This document shows positions 1 through 12,900 of a stretch of 64,000 bases of DNA, in pieces. Made by a program: the position numbers and the translations under genes. Under the pieces are notes generated by a model, which was not told the DNA's origin, ran no database searches, and saw nothing but the letters and a program-made list of their open reading frames with translations. Each line of letters begins with the position of its first letter. Position 1 is the first letter of the stretch. This DNA is from Tyto alba (taxonomy: Eukaryota; Chordata; Aves; Strigiformes; Tytonidae): NCBI RefSeq assembly GCF_018691265.1, contig NW_024881313.1, positions 16,299,518 through 16,363,517 on the forward strand, in the 5' to 3' direction.

Positions 1-798
1 TAAGAATTGAATTGCATCAACTGAACCACCTCATTAAGAACTTTTATTTGAAATTTGCAGTACAACCTAAAAAAAGACATTTTAATATTGAAAATCAGGC
101 AATTAAAAAAAAAATAAAAAAAATATTAGCCTTGCTCAAAAAGCTGGACACAAGAAAACCCACAAAAAATAAAATGCAATTTAATTGACTAACAGGGCAT
201 CAAACAAAATGTGCAAAAGCTTCATAATATTTAGCATTTGCACTGCTGCCACTTTTCTTGATTTTGCTAGGTCTAAGAGTTTTCTGTGACTTCCCTGAGC
301 TGCTGTCCCACAGTCACTAAATTTGTTTCAGCAGAGACAGACTTCCACTGGTGAGGTTCAAGTACACACAGAGAGCACTACTACATCTCAGGTGCTAAAC
401 CTTGGTGACTCAATTCCTTCAGTTGTGTACCTTTGCTGTAAACAGGATGTCACAAAAAACCATAAAGAACTTGTGAAATTGCTGAAGTAGTCCTGAATGT
501 TTTCACAGGCTTTTGAAAACAGTGGATTTTCCAAATTAAGTTATATGAAAGAGCCTTTTTTATAAGTTATGAAGTCTCTGTATGACTACGACTAAAACCA
601 ACCAACCAACCAGACTAAAAAATCCCCAAGACACAGTTTCACCCCTTTGCCCCAACACGTTAGCTTTCATCTAAAGGGATTTACTTTCCTAGCTTGTAAA
701 TGGGTGCAGGTTAGGCACACCATAAAATAGCTTCATTACAATATCTTAACAGCTATCAACTGGTCATTTACATGAATTGAATACAAGTAATGTGGTAC
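1..798. other. Intron downstream of E23 (incomplete)
   Basis: AT-rich intronic sequence continuing beyond the window. It has an A-rich stretch near 108-125 and a short ACCA tandem near 597-611. I see no exon, repeat family or other feature. Confidence 0.7.
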
Positions 799-918
799 CT
801 CTCTGGTTTGATGCTCATTGACAGGCTGACTTCTCTGTGGAATCTTAAGCTGTTGTTCCAACTTCTGTATCTCTTGCTGGAATACGTCTCTCTCATGCTC
901 TCGGTCAATTGCTTGCTC
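799..918 (-). CDS. AKAP9: AKAP9 exon E23 (40 codons), last exon in window
   Basis: The exon encodes EQAIDREHERDVFQQEIQKL then EQQLKIPQRSQPVNEHQTRE. Human reads QAIDREHERDVFQQEIQKLEQQLK and EHQTRE, so the match is nearly complete. Acceptor AACTTTCAG, donor GTACCA, phase 0 at both ends. The next exon (human VEQLANHLKE) is not seen in positions 1-798 and should lie outside the window. Confidence 0.95.
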
Positions 919-3900
919 CTGAAAGTTAAGAAATTACATGGATACACCATTTGATTTCAAAACTATCTAAATTAAGTATATTGCTACTTCTTATTTCTCT
1001 TAATGTGAGGCTGGTAACAGCATGTCAGTATTTTTAAGGTAGCAGAACCTCTTGCAACAACCATTAACAAAGACTTCTTTCATCATTTGAGGCAACAAAT
1101 TTATAATAAAGAAATGTGATATTAAGAGAGCATAGATACATCCATTATTATTTCACAAAAATGACAGTTTTGTTTCTTCTATTCCAAGTACACCACACAA
1201 ATACTAATAGGCCAATATTTTATGATTTTCTTTCCTAATGTTTCTCTTGGATATATGTAGCATAAATAGAAATTAAGAATAGAAATTAACCCTGTGTTAA
1301 TACCGATGAGCAGACAACAACAACAACAACATTTATAAATTGTTCAAATTTTGCATTTCAGTTTTACTTTTGACCAGTTTCAGTTGTTATATCCCAGTCT
1401 GATATTTGGGAAATACATCTTTATACAGGAAATAATGTGCAACTGGTAGCATCCAGTGAAGCATCACCTTCAAATGCCACTTTGTAAAACAGACAAATGT
1501 TATCAGATGCATTAAAACAAACTAGCTGATGTACCCGATGCAAAGAGTAATGCTTCTCTCTCGCAAAAAAAATATTTTGCAAAAATTCAGGAACCCAGAA
1601 TAAAACCCCAATCTTTACAAGTTGCAAATTTTAAAAACTCACCTGCCATTTCAAGGAAACAGCAAAATTCTAATGCAGTTATTACAAACAGCTACTCATC
1701 TCAATAGTCCATAACTCTCCAGTTGATGCTACTGATAATCCCAAACCATAATGCATTTATGACTATGCGACTTGTAATAGGAATTTTCACTTCTTAACCG
1801 TGTCCTGTTATGACACACTAGTTTCAGTGACAAAAATAATCTTGTAACTGTACAAAATTAAATAAAGCAAATCCATTTTTGCTAAGAAGTATCTGGAAAG
1901 ATCTCATGTTTAATACTGCTTAGCAATAGATTATACAGGGAAGGTGCGACAGGATTATGTAAAAAATTATTCCACCCTATTGCTGTCAGCTAGAAAGTTA
2001 ATTGAGATTGAGAAGGCACAGAAATATATAGTTTTCTCCCAACAACAGCATAGGACACTTAATAGGAATAAAATGGGAAAAGGAGGTGGGGAAGATGGTG
2101 TTTGTTGAAAATAGGATAGAGTCTAAACTAAAATTGCAGAGATGGCCTGTGGCAGGAAAAAGTTGGGTACAATAGAGGCAGCTGCCACGGTGATTGGGGA
2201 CAAATACACATATAATATAACTGGCTGGAAGGTGTAGCTTAATATCTGGAGGTAGATTCTTAGATACTATGAAGGAAGACTATAAAAGAAACTTAGAGAA
2301 ATTATATTTTCAATTGCCAAGTAGAAATAAAGCTGGCTACTTAATATGTAGAATCATAGAATAGTTTGGGTTGGAAGGGCCCTTTAATGGTCATCTAGTC
2401 CAACCCCCCTGCAATGAGCAGGGACATCTTCAATTAGATCAGGTTGCTCAGAGCCACATCCAATATGACCTTGAATGTTTCCAGGGATGAAACGTCTACC
2501 ACCTCTCTTGGCAACCCGTTGCAGTGTTTCACCAAATGTCTTCCTTATATCTTGTCTAAAACTACCCTCTTTCTGTTTAAAACCATTACCCCCTTGTCCT
2601 GTTGCAGTAGTTAAAAAGTTTGTCTTCATCTTTCTTATAACCTCCACTTTAAGTACTGAAAGGTCTCCCTGGAGTCTTTGTCCCAGTCTCCCCAGATCCT
2701 TCTCTTCTCCAGGCTGAACAACCCCAACTCTCTCAGCCTGTCTTCATAGGAGAAGTGCTCCAGCCTCCCTGACCATCTTTGTGGCCTCCTCTGGACCTGC
2801 TCAAGCAGGTCCATGTCCTTCTTATGTTGGGGGTCCCAGAGCAGGACACATCACTCCAGGTGGAGTCTCACGAGAGCAGAGCAGAGGGGGAGGATCCCCT
2901 CCCTCAGCCTGCTGGCCACACTTCTCCTGATGCAGCCCAGCACACAGTTGGCTTTCTGGGCTACGAATGCACACTGCTGGCTCACAGTCAGTTTTCCATC
3001 CACTGATACCCCCAAGTTCTTCTCCACAGGGCTGCTCTCAATCCACTCATCGCCCAGCCTATACTGATACCAGGAGTTTCCCCAAACCATGTGCAGGATC
3101 TTGCACAGACTTTAAACTAATTTTAACAGACTTTATTGAACACCATGGATATTCCACAAACCAGAGCAAAAATAAATAGTCATAAAAATTTATGTTTCCT
3201 CATTAATCTTAGAAGTTTCCCATGTTTTAAACATTTAAAAACCCTACTAAGTTATACTTAGAAATACAGAGCAGTCTTAAGCAAGCACCTCAAATGAATT
3301 TTCAACTTTTAAAACATTAATTAAATTCTTGGGCTGGAACATAACACCATTTCTATCATGTGCTTCTTTATGTTTGCTCAAAATCTGAAAAATTAGCATT
3401 TCCCGCTGAACCAAATCTCAGTACAGTTGCCCACCCACCTTCATGAAACCACCCTTTCACCATACTTACATCTAGAAATTTTCTTGTTTTCTCAAGCTGC
3501 TTCTCCAAAGCCTGGTTTTGCTGCCTTAAATCCATTAGTTCTGCATTTTTTTCTTGCTCTAGCTCTATGAAACGATTGACCTGTTCTTCCAAGTCTATTT
3601 CCAAGACTTTCACTTGCTTCTGAAGGTCAACATACTCTTTTTCAGCTTGACGCTGTACTTCAATTTTTTCTTTCATTAGCTTTTCTGTTTCCTCCAGCAA
3701 CTCTGGTTATAATAAAAGCATCACACACTACTTTTATATATGAATAGTTAGTAATGTTCTGAAGTAAAACCACTCCCCAAGGTATCCATGCTGTACTCTC
3801 TGCAGAAGGATGTGAACTGGTTTGGGTTTTTACTATTTTTCTTTTATAGAAAATATCTTTTATTCTGAGAAACAATCAAGATAACCATTAAAACATATTC

Positions 3901-6900
3901 ATATTAAAATTACTTTACTTTAGTTAGCCTTCAGAGGACTGTTAGCAAAGTTCTATCAGATCACTTCCTTGTTTAAGTTTCATACAAATTAAAAGATCTT
4001 TGTATAATTGAAAATAAAAGAAAATGCATGGATTCAAACTACAGCTAGAGTCAGCACAGGGGTTAACAATGAAATACAGAAAACCCAACCCTCTTCTCAT
4101 CCCCAGCGTCAGTAAAATCAGTCCACTCCCAGTCTTCATCTTTAATATGATACATATAAATAATTTGAAGGAAATATTGAAAGACTTAGAGAGGGTTCCA
4201 GGCAGACAGGGAAATTACTGACCTGTAAAACTGGAGCTTTGTAAAATCAATGACTGCATGGACGCCCAGTTTTGAGTCCTCATAAAAAGGCTGGCAAGCA
4301 TATATAGTAAAGCCCCAAACCACTCTATCAAGACTCTTAAGCCACAGCCCATTGAAGTACATATTAACTAACCGTACGAATCCCTTGAGGTAAAATCCAA
4401 ACTGTAAAGTGCAATTACATTTGGAGAATCTTTAAAACATGATTGATATTCAGACAGAAACAATACAATTTACTTTCACTATAGAAGAAAGACCCTTTAG
4501 GCACCATCATCTTACATCATATTTGACCAATTCTCATTTCTAGGTAACCATTATATATCAATAGAATACAGTATTTATTTATCATAATGACTCAACTGTA
4601 TTTGGAAATAAAAGGAAAAAAAAAAGGCTACAAAAATATCCCTCCAATACCATCTAAGTATCTGTAATTCGTAGGTGAATAAGATGATGGTTATTCATGA
4701 ATTTGCTTATTATGTTTAGAAATTATAAGAAATGTTGTTAGCGAAATGTAAAACTGAGTATGAAATACAACATCAAAGCTGCAGGCCAGTAAGAATTACA
4801 AGTAATGTCAGTAAGCCAAAAGCCCAATAATCCTGATTAACAATGTCAGTACGTGTAAGTCTTCCACCCAATTACAGATTGGCCATGCAACATACAAACA
4901 CACCTGCTTGGGAAGCTGCATCGACTGCAGCATCTACTAGGCCTAGGAGAATAGAGAGAGAGAAAACAAAAAAACAGAAGCAAAGTAATTCACATGCCAG
5001 CTATAGTTTTCTTGTGGTGCAACAATGTAAGAGAAAATGAAGCCAAAGATAGATGTGGCATTTAATGACAAAGTTGTTGAGATAACTTAGGGAATGTGGT
5101 AAGTTATTCAGGTATGCATGACAAATACCTACACATATTTATAGAATTGTTTACCCCTGCAGTTGTTATACATGAAAATAACTTTGAAATATTTAGAAAC
5201 CTAAAACATACAACAGATAACTAAACTGGAATCATAGGGAAGGATCTCCTTTACTGTAGAGTAAGAAGCAACAGGTTATTCTTAAAATTTCATTGTTCCA
5301 CAAAGTGGACGCAGGAAATTGCAAATACACACCGAGATGTGTAATTTATAAAAATACCAACATTATAAATTGCCATAGACTTTTAGAAATTAAATGGTAA
5401 TTTCATCCTTACAATGTAAGCACTGCAATCCTTGAAAGATCAGTATTGCTTAAAACACCACTGCTCTAACTTTCTTCCCCTCTCAAACGTAAAATATTAA
5501 GTTATTTGTTTAAGGAAGAATTATAAGACACATTTACTTTATGAAGGTAAATGCTTTTTTTGAGTAAGCAGTTAGTTAGATTACGTAGACATGGTATTTA
5601 TCTGGAATTTTCACTACCAGTGCTGAAAGTTTTCATTACTGCTGGTAACAGGCTTTCCTTATCATGCAACTTTTGTGCCATTCTTCCCCAAGAGAGGAAT
5701 TTGTTATAAAAGCATATCTTCTTTGTCTAAAATAGGTACTGCCATCATGTATTTCAATTATATTCTGGTAGCTATGCTTGCTAGTCCCGCTAATACTCTG
5801 TTTGGAGAGTACTTAGAGACCAGTATTTTATCCATTGGTGCTAACTTCAAGATAGTCCATCTCCAGCGATAATATAAATAAAAGCAAATTTCCCAAGGCA
5901 TCAAGCTTTTGTTGGCTTAAAGAACAACCGTGATTTCTCATCACTTCTGAAAATTCAGTCATTTTTTGTTTAAATATCAAGAAAAGTTATCTTCCTAACA
6001 TTAGACATCAGTTATGAAAGTATCACATTTTGCCCTATCACATTTTTATTAATGATTACAAAGATGGGGGGAAAAAATCCTTCACCAACATTACTTATTA
6101 CTTTACTTGAAAGTATAAGAAACTCTTGTAGAAAGATTGTGAGGAATACATACGCTGTTCTACTGGCCCCGCATCTGCTCTCATGGCGTCCTTCTGTCTG
6201 GAGAGTAACTCCTTTTCTTCCTGGATCTGCTGCTGTTCAGCCTCTAACTCCTGCAATTTATTACCTGTACACAGTAGTTCTTGCTCAAGATGGTCAATTA
6301 CATCTATTTTTTCCTGGAGTTGTTTTTCCAGAAATGCTTTTTCATCTGCATAACCATCAATGAGGCCTGTGAAACATCAATTTTGGGACAGATTTAATAA
6401 AGAACAATTTGAAATTTTTGCATGGTGAAGTCACCATGGTATTCTCACATAAATGCACATGCATGTTAGATACCCTGCACCTGACAACTTCTACTCCCAT
6501 CCTTGCTATTCTTCCATGATGTACAAATTATAGGAAGGATAGCACAAGTCCAAATACAACTCTTAATTTTTTCTCAGCACAAGACCTCTGGAACAAACAG
6601 GAATTCTAAAGCTAAAGAAAGATAAGTGTGTAATTAACACCAGAGAAATAAGACATTTCAAATGAATTCAGGTGCCAGGTGCCACTCAAGGTGCCTCACG
6701 ACATTCATCCAACCTCAAACCACACTTTCTGTAAGATCATGGGTCTCCTGTAGGTCAGCTATAATACAGATGTCTCCAACATCACAAGGCACCAAAACTG
6801 GCCATTGGTGTCCACGTTTAACACCCAAACCACTCCCAAAAGCCCTGTAACAGCTGACGCCTACGAAACAATTTAATTTCTTTACTATTAAAGCACAATT

Positions 6901-9900
6901 TTTAAAGTAGCACAGAACAATTGATCCTTCTGACAGAAAATTTGGGACACTACCTTGAGAATATATCTTGTATGCTTTTAAAAATTGTTTCATAGTGAAG
7001 TAGTTTATCTAGACAACTGAGTGGGAGCTCTATTTTAGCTTTATACATGATATGATGGCCATAAGAAATGGCACCATTTTGGAATGATGCAGAAGAGAGC
7101 ACAAAGCTAAAAACTTCAGAGAAAACAGTGAATTTCCTTAGAGGGCTGTACAAACTAAACAGAGATCCTGTAATGGTATTGGCTTCAAAAGATTCATATC
7201 AATCCTTTCAGAAACATCTAACCACAGAACACAAAAGACATTTTTATTGAGCGACAGAAGGTACTTAATAGGTATCCCATACTTCCATGGTGTGTTCTGT
7301 CATGTTTGATACCGATGGTTCCAAAAGACAGACAGGACATCAGTCACACAACGTTTAACTTTCTCAGTTGGACATACACACACCAATCTCACAGGCTTCT
7401 TCTTACTAAACCCACAGAATCTAAGAGGTATTTTTTCAGTATCAAACTATGTTTAATATGAAAGTATATAGTCAGTATAAACCTATAGTTTTGAGTCAGT
7501 ATTAAAATGGATTTTGCCCTGGCTTGAGAATACAGGAAAACTAAAGATGTTTCCACTTGTAGAAAAAGTCAAACCTCTGTGAGCACTTAGTTCCGTAATA
7601 GAGAAAATAAAGTAACAGTGGTTTTTGCATATACAGCCTGAGAAACACAGTTCTAGTCCTCATGCATACCAACCATATACTGCTGACCAATTTTTTTTTT
7701 TCCAGACTTGGATTCACAGAGAACATAGCTGCATAGAGGGTCTGGCTTTTGAAACAAAAAAATACTGAACTGGAAACCTCATTAACAGCATTTAAAAATT
7801 TGAGACAATACAAATTCTAGTAGTTATTCCCAGCATATCAGATACTGTTCACAATGAGTATTTAACAGATTAGAAGTTGAGAGGGCATTCCCAGGTTAAA
7901 TGGAGTACACACCCCCACCAGAAAGGTATGAACAATGAAGAAGTCTGATATGAACAACGAAGAAGTCTGATAAGATCACATGTCGTGGTATTTACTCCTG
8001 CCTTTTTTTTTTTTTTTTTTTAAAAAAAAAGAGATGTAATGAAAGTTGTCAGAGTTCAGTGAACAAATTAGCATTAGCTTTTCTATCACATTAGATAAAT
8101 CATATCTGACACTACTAAAACACTAGAGGTTTGAAAATCTCAGCCGCAGCAGTTTTTGTGATAAGAAAGAAATGATCAAAAATGACACTTTTATCAAGAG
8201 ACGACATGAGTACCATCAGATGTATAACAAATCAAGACATTGTTCTGCATACCTATCTACGGAATTTGGTAAGAATATAGTTTGGCTTTGTCAGAGTGTG
8301 CTCACAATTCAGTTCAACGAGCAGAAGAAATTAAATAAAGTGCTTTACAGAATTTTTGTTTTGTTATATCAGCACCGAAACAAAAGGTGCCTGTCATTTA
8401 CAAGTGCATTAATTTCAGAAGTTCACAGGAAAAAACGGATGAAAAAAGATTTAATTAATTCAGGAGCTATAAAGCATTAAAGCAGTAAAAGGAACAAATT
8501 AGCTGAATTCCTGCAAAATACTGAACTGAATTAATTCTCTACATGTGACAAACTTGCACCTAACTTAAAAGCTCAACTGTGCAATATTTTTATCAAGGGC
8601 TAAAACTAACATCAAATTCTGTCTCTTATATTCCAGAACTGTTCATGAATCAAATCAACACAGCCAGTCTTTCAAGTCTTATAAACTGACATTGCTATTG
8701 GTATGGTTAAAATTAAATTCCAGTTAAAAATTTTTGAAGATTGTTTCTACTTTATATGCTTCCATTTTTTTTTCACCAAAAAAAAGGTTATTAGATAAAA
8801 TCCAGAGAGGGCAAAACATAGCTTCATAGCTGTCCTGGTTTCGGCTGGAATAGAGTTAGTGTTCCTTTTTGGGAACTAGAATAGTGCTGTGTTTTGGATT
8901 TAGCTTTGGGCTTGGTATGAGAAGAATGCTGATAGCACACTGATGTTTTCAGCTGCTACCGAGACTTCAAGGACTCTCCGACTCCCCATGTCCTGCCCGT
9001 GCGCAAGTGCACAAGAAGCTGGGAGGGAGCACGGCCAGAGCATCAGACCCAAATTGGCCAATGAAATATTCCATACCATGGAACGTCATGCTCACTCTAC
9101 AGAGGAGGGGTGGTGGGGAAGGAGCTCTCTGTCTCGCTTCCGGGATTGCGATTGCGGGATCTTGGTATTTCAGGATCGCTGGCCGGGAACGGGCTGGGTA
9201 TTGGTCAGCAGGTGGTGAGCAATTGCATTGTGCATTGCCCGTTTATATTTTCTATTGCTGTCATTATTTTCATTTTACTGCCATTATTAAACTGTTTGTA
9301 TCTCAACCTGCGAGTCTCCCTTTACCCCTCTAATTCCCTCCCCTATTCCCAGGTAGGGGGGGGAGGGTGGGTGAACGGCTGCGGGGTGTTTGGCTGCCGA
9401 CCAGGCTCAAACCACAACAATAGCTCTCACTACATTTTTGTGTTTAAATATAGTTTCTTCACTAGCAAAAAATACAAACTTGAGTCTTCTGTTATATTCC
9501 ATCAGAGCCTCGTTTGGGGTTTTTTCAAGTATTGAATAAAATTTTACAGGTAGATTTTGCCTTCATTTACGTAGGAGCAATTCCATTATCTACAAAGTGG
9601 CAGCTAGTAGGTGTTTGCAGTTTCTTTGCTGCTACTAGTTTTTTTGCACAGGTAAATTTTATAACAGAAGTACATTGCTCAAGAGAAGAACCAAGTTAAT
9701 TTTAGTTTTTTTGCTTGTCTGGTGGTAATAGGATAAAAATACGAAAATAAAAAATGGATAATATGCAGGTTTTGTTCTGTGGTATGTCATCTTCAAATAC
9801 AATTATGCATGCACTCTTTGCAATAAAGTCCTGCACAAATGGAAGTGTATTTACTGTAAATGAAAAGGCAAGCTCGTAGTACTTAGTGGAGAACCTGACT

Positions 9901-12900
9901 AAGCCAAAAAATACAGATCCAGAAGGCAAAGTAACAGAGTTAAATTCATAATAAAAACCTTTTTTTTAATAAATAAAGTTAGTCTCTGGTATTTTTTTAA
10001 ACGTTATTTGTAGCATTAAATCTATGCAGAGAGATCTGACATTATGAGATTCCTACCTTTACATAAAACTTAACATGAACTTCTCTGCTTTGTCCTAATG
10101 TATTAGTCTATTTTACTTTATTATTGAAGGTTTGTGAATCTGTCTATCTATATTACATATTTGTGAATTCTACCAAGACAAAAATATTATCCTCCAAGGA
10201 AATCAACAACAGACATAAAAGCTGCCTACATTCTGAAATTCATCAAGACTAAACGGTTTTGTTACTCCATCTGTGCAAGAATATAGGTTCTTAGGTCATC
10301 TATACTTTGGTGAAAGATTTATTATTTTTAAAATGTTAAGATGTGTTCTATACAAGATTTTTTACACTCTTAATATTAAAAACCAAAGTAATAATGCCTC
10401 TTTCACATTTGAATCTATATCCTCTGAAATTAGTTTTCCTCCTTTGAAGTTTTGCTAAAGTTATTGAGAAATGCTGCAGCTAGTACTGGTGTTGATGACA
10501 CACAATGTTTATGCTGTATAAACTGACAGGCTACCAGCTGTCCTTTGCACCACAATTTAGACACACGGCTTAGAAACCTGCACTTCTTTTCAGGTTATGT
10601 GTGTCCCAGCTATTAATAGTGTGTGAATTCACATTGGATTATTTGTCTATGTAAAAAGAAGAGGAAGGCCGGTGGGATAACACTTGGCTATGAAACTTTG
10701 TGCTCCCACTTTGAAACAGAGAAGTTTGCTGAGCTTCAGAACTAACTAAAATATCTTTCTGATTACTACTACAGAGATCCTACTTACAGTGCAGGTTTTT
10801 CCATCCTTTCCAGATGTCAATTACAGATAATGGTAGAAATAATGGGTGGAAACAAAACATTCAGCTATTGAAACAATAAAGCTAATTCTAAAAAACAAAT
10901 TAAGTGTCTGTCAGATTTGAACATACTTCCCTGATGTCAGAAAAGATTATTAGATTTCTCCTGTTGTAACACTCTACTATTTTTAATTGTTTCCTTAATA
11001 CAGTTGGAAATATACTTTAAAAGATCACTTCAACCAGAGTTCAAATTGAAATATATCACCACCACATCATCAAATTCAGAGTGAAGGCGCTATGTTTTTA
11101 TCCATGTTTGTGTGGAACTAAGTCAAAGTCAAGAGGCAGCAGGTACAAACCAAAATATGGGAAACTGCATTTCAACACATGAAAAAAATATATATATTTC
11201 TTTTTCTTTTCTCTCTTTGATGCTGGTCAAACACTGGAAAAGGCTGCCCAGAGAGGTTGGGGACATTGAAAACTTGACTGGACAGAGTCCTGGGCAACCT
11301 GCTCTACCTAAGCCTGCTCTGAGCAGGGGGTTGAAATAGATGATCACCAGAGGTGCTTTCCAACCTCAACTATTTATGATTCTATGATTCTAAGTCATTA
11401 AAATTTAAGGTTGTCTGCACAGACATGATGAAATTAATTTATTTTGAGGATAATAACACATATCCCACTTATTACTTTTAATAGGTCAGCCAATAAGTGA
11501 GACAAAGTTGGGAAATAGAATCACAGAGTGGCTGATGTTGGTAGGGACCTCCAGAAGTCATCTTGTCCATAACTATCCAGCAGGTTGATAAAATTCTAAA
11601 ATTTGCAAAGAAACAGATCTAATTTGCAATTTCTTTACTCAATTAATAGGTAAGTGACTGCGAAGTCTAACAACTCATCAAAAAAGCTACTCACCTTCAG
11701 CTTTACTAAGCTCCAAAGCCAACTGCTCTCTGGCTTTGGTTTCTTCATTGAGACGTTCTTGTAGTTCTTCCTGATACTTGATAAATTCTGTGGCCTCTTG
11801 TTGCTTTTTGAAAGACTCTCGCATGAGTTCTATCTGAGTAATTTTAGCATGCTCAAGCTACAACAGGAAAAAAATATCACAGAAGTTAGATAAACTAAAG
11901 ATTTTCTGATAAGTAACTATTCTATCATGCTCTTTTAATTAACAGTTGCTTTACAGTGTGATGAAAAGTCTCACAGAGCGTCACTGGACATTCAATAAGA
12001 TCTTCACTGAACACACATTCACAGACTTCAATAGGAAGGCTGACTCAGTACAAAAGTCTAACCAAATAAGCTTTGTCAGTATAGTGAACTCAATGAACCA
12101 CCTGTCTAAATCCGTGTCTTGTTCCGGTAATTCCTGGTTTATGATCTTACACTAGATTCACCTTTATTTACAAATAGGTTTTGTATTAAATAGGAGTAAA
12201 GTATCACCTATCATATACTTAGAATGGCTAAAAAACACTGCATAAAACTGGCAGAAGTTTTCATATAAATTGACATAAGTGGTGCTTTTTCTCCTTAAGA
12301 TGAAGATAAATGAGAACACCAGGAAAATGTGAATTTTGAATATTGTACACTTTTCAACCAACAAGGCAATAAAACAATTTTTTTCCCCAAGTGTGTCCAC
12401 CTAAAAGAATTATAAGGGATTTTTTTATTCTTCTCTACTTGTCTGATGGGTTATTATTGAATGTGTACTACCACAGATGTAGCACAATTTCACTACATCA
12501 CTATGCTAAACTACTGGAAAACCAAGACTTAAATGCATAAAATTGCATACTTACTGCCACATTTAGACATACCCAAAGTGATTATTTCAAAGAGAATTAA
12601 AATTAGAATTACAAAAGCAAAAGAGTGAAGAAGGAACATTAATGTTAGAAGTTTTGATTACACAAAATAACTGTTAATCTAAGATAACAGCAATCTCGAG
12701 TCAACCAGCAAGATCTCTACTTCTCAACTGTTAACATTTATAGCCTACATCCACCTCTTCGATGGACACAAATACAAATTGTCAGAGATGAACCAGGCCT
12801 GATTTCTTTGTGTGGCTTGTATTCAAAATAAGTTGTTTTATTTTGAATAAAAGCAAAGTCAGAAAATTAAATAACACATATTTCCTGATCATGTCTTTTT

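Larger units (their letters stand above)
6367..11694. other. Intron between E20 and E21
   Basis: It holds a 22-bp tandem duplication (7927-7970), a T19-A9 tract (8003-8030), a solo LTR (8831-9419) and two small CR1 pieces facing tail to tail (11125-11393 and 11515-11580). The remainder is AT-rich with nothing recognised. Confidence 0.75.

Noticed and set aside
2475..3179. Several overlapping open frames of 60-87 codons on both strands
   Set aside because: They lie in a CR1 fragment; the minus-strand ones are decayed CR1 ORF2 remnants and the plus-strand ones are chance frames.
8943..9535. Open frames up to 141 codons across the LTR at 8831-9419
   Set aside because: They translate LTR sequence, have no recognisable domain, and do not recur intact in the other two copies.
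9110..9535. Possible intact endogenous retrovirus
   Set aside because: Each LTR copy is single, flanked by its own target duplication, with no gag, pol or env sequence next to it.
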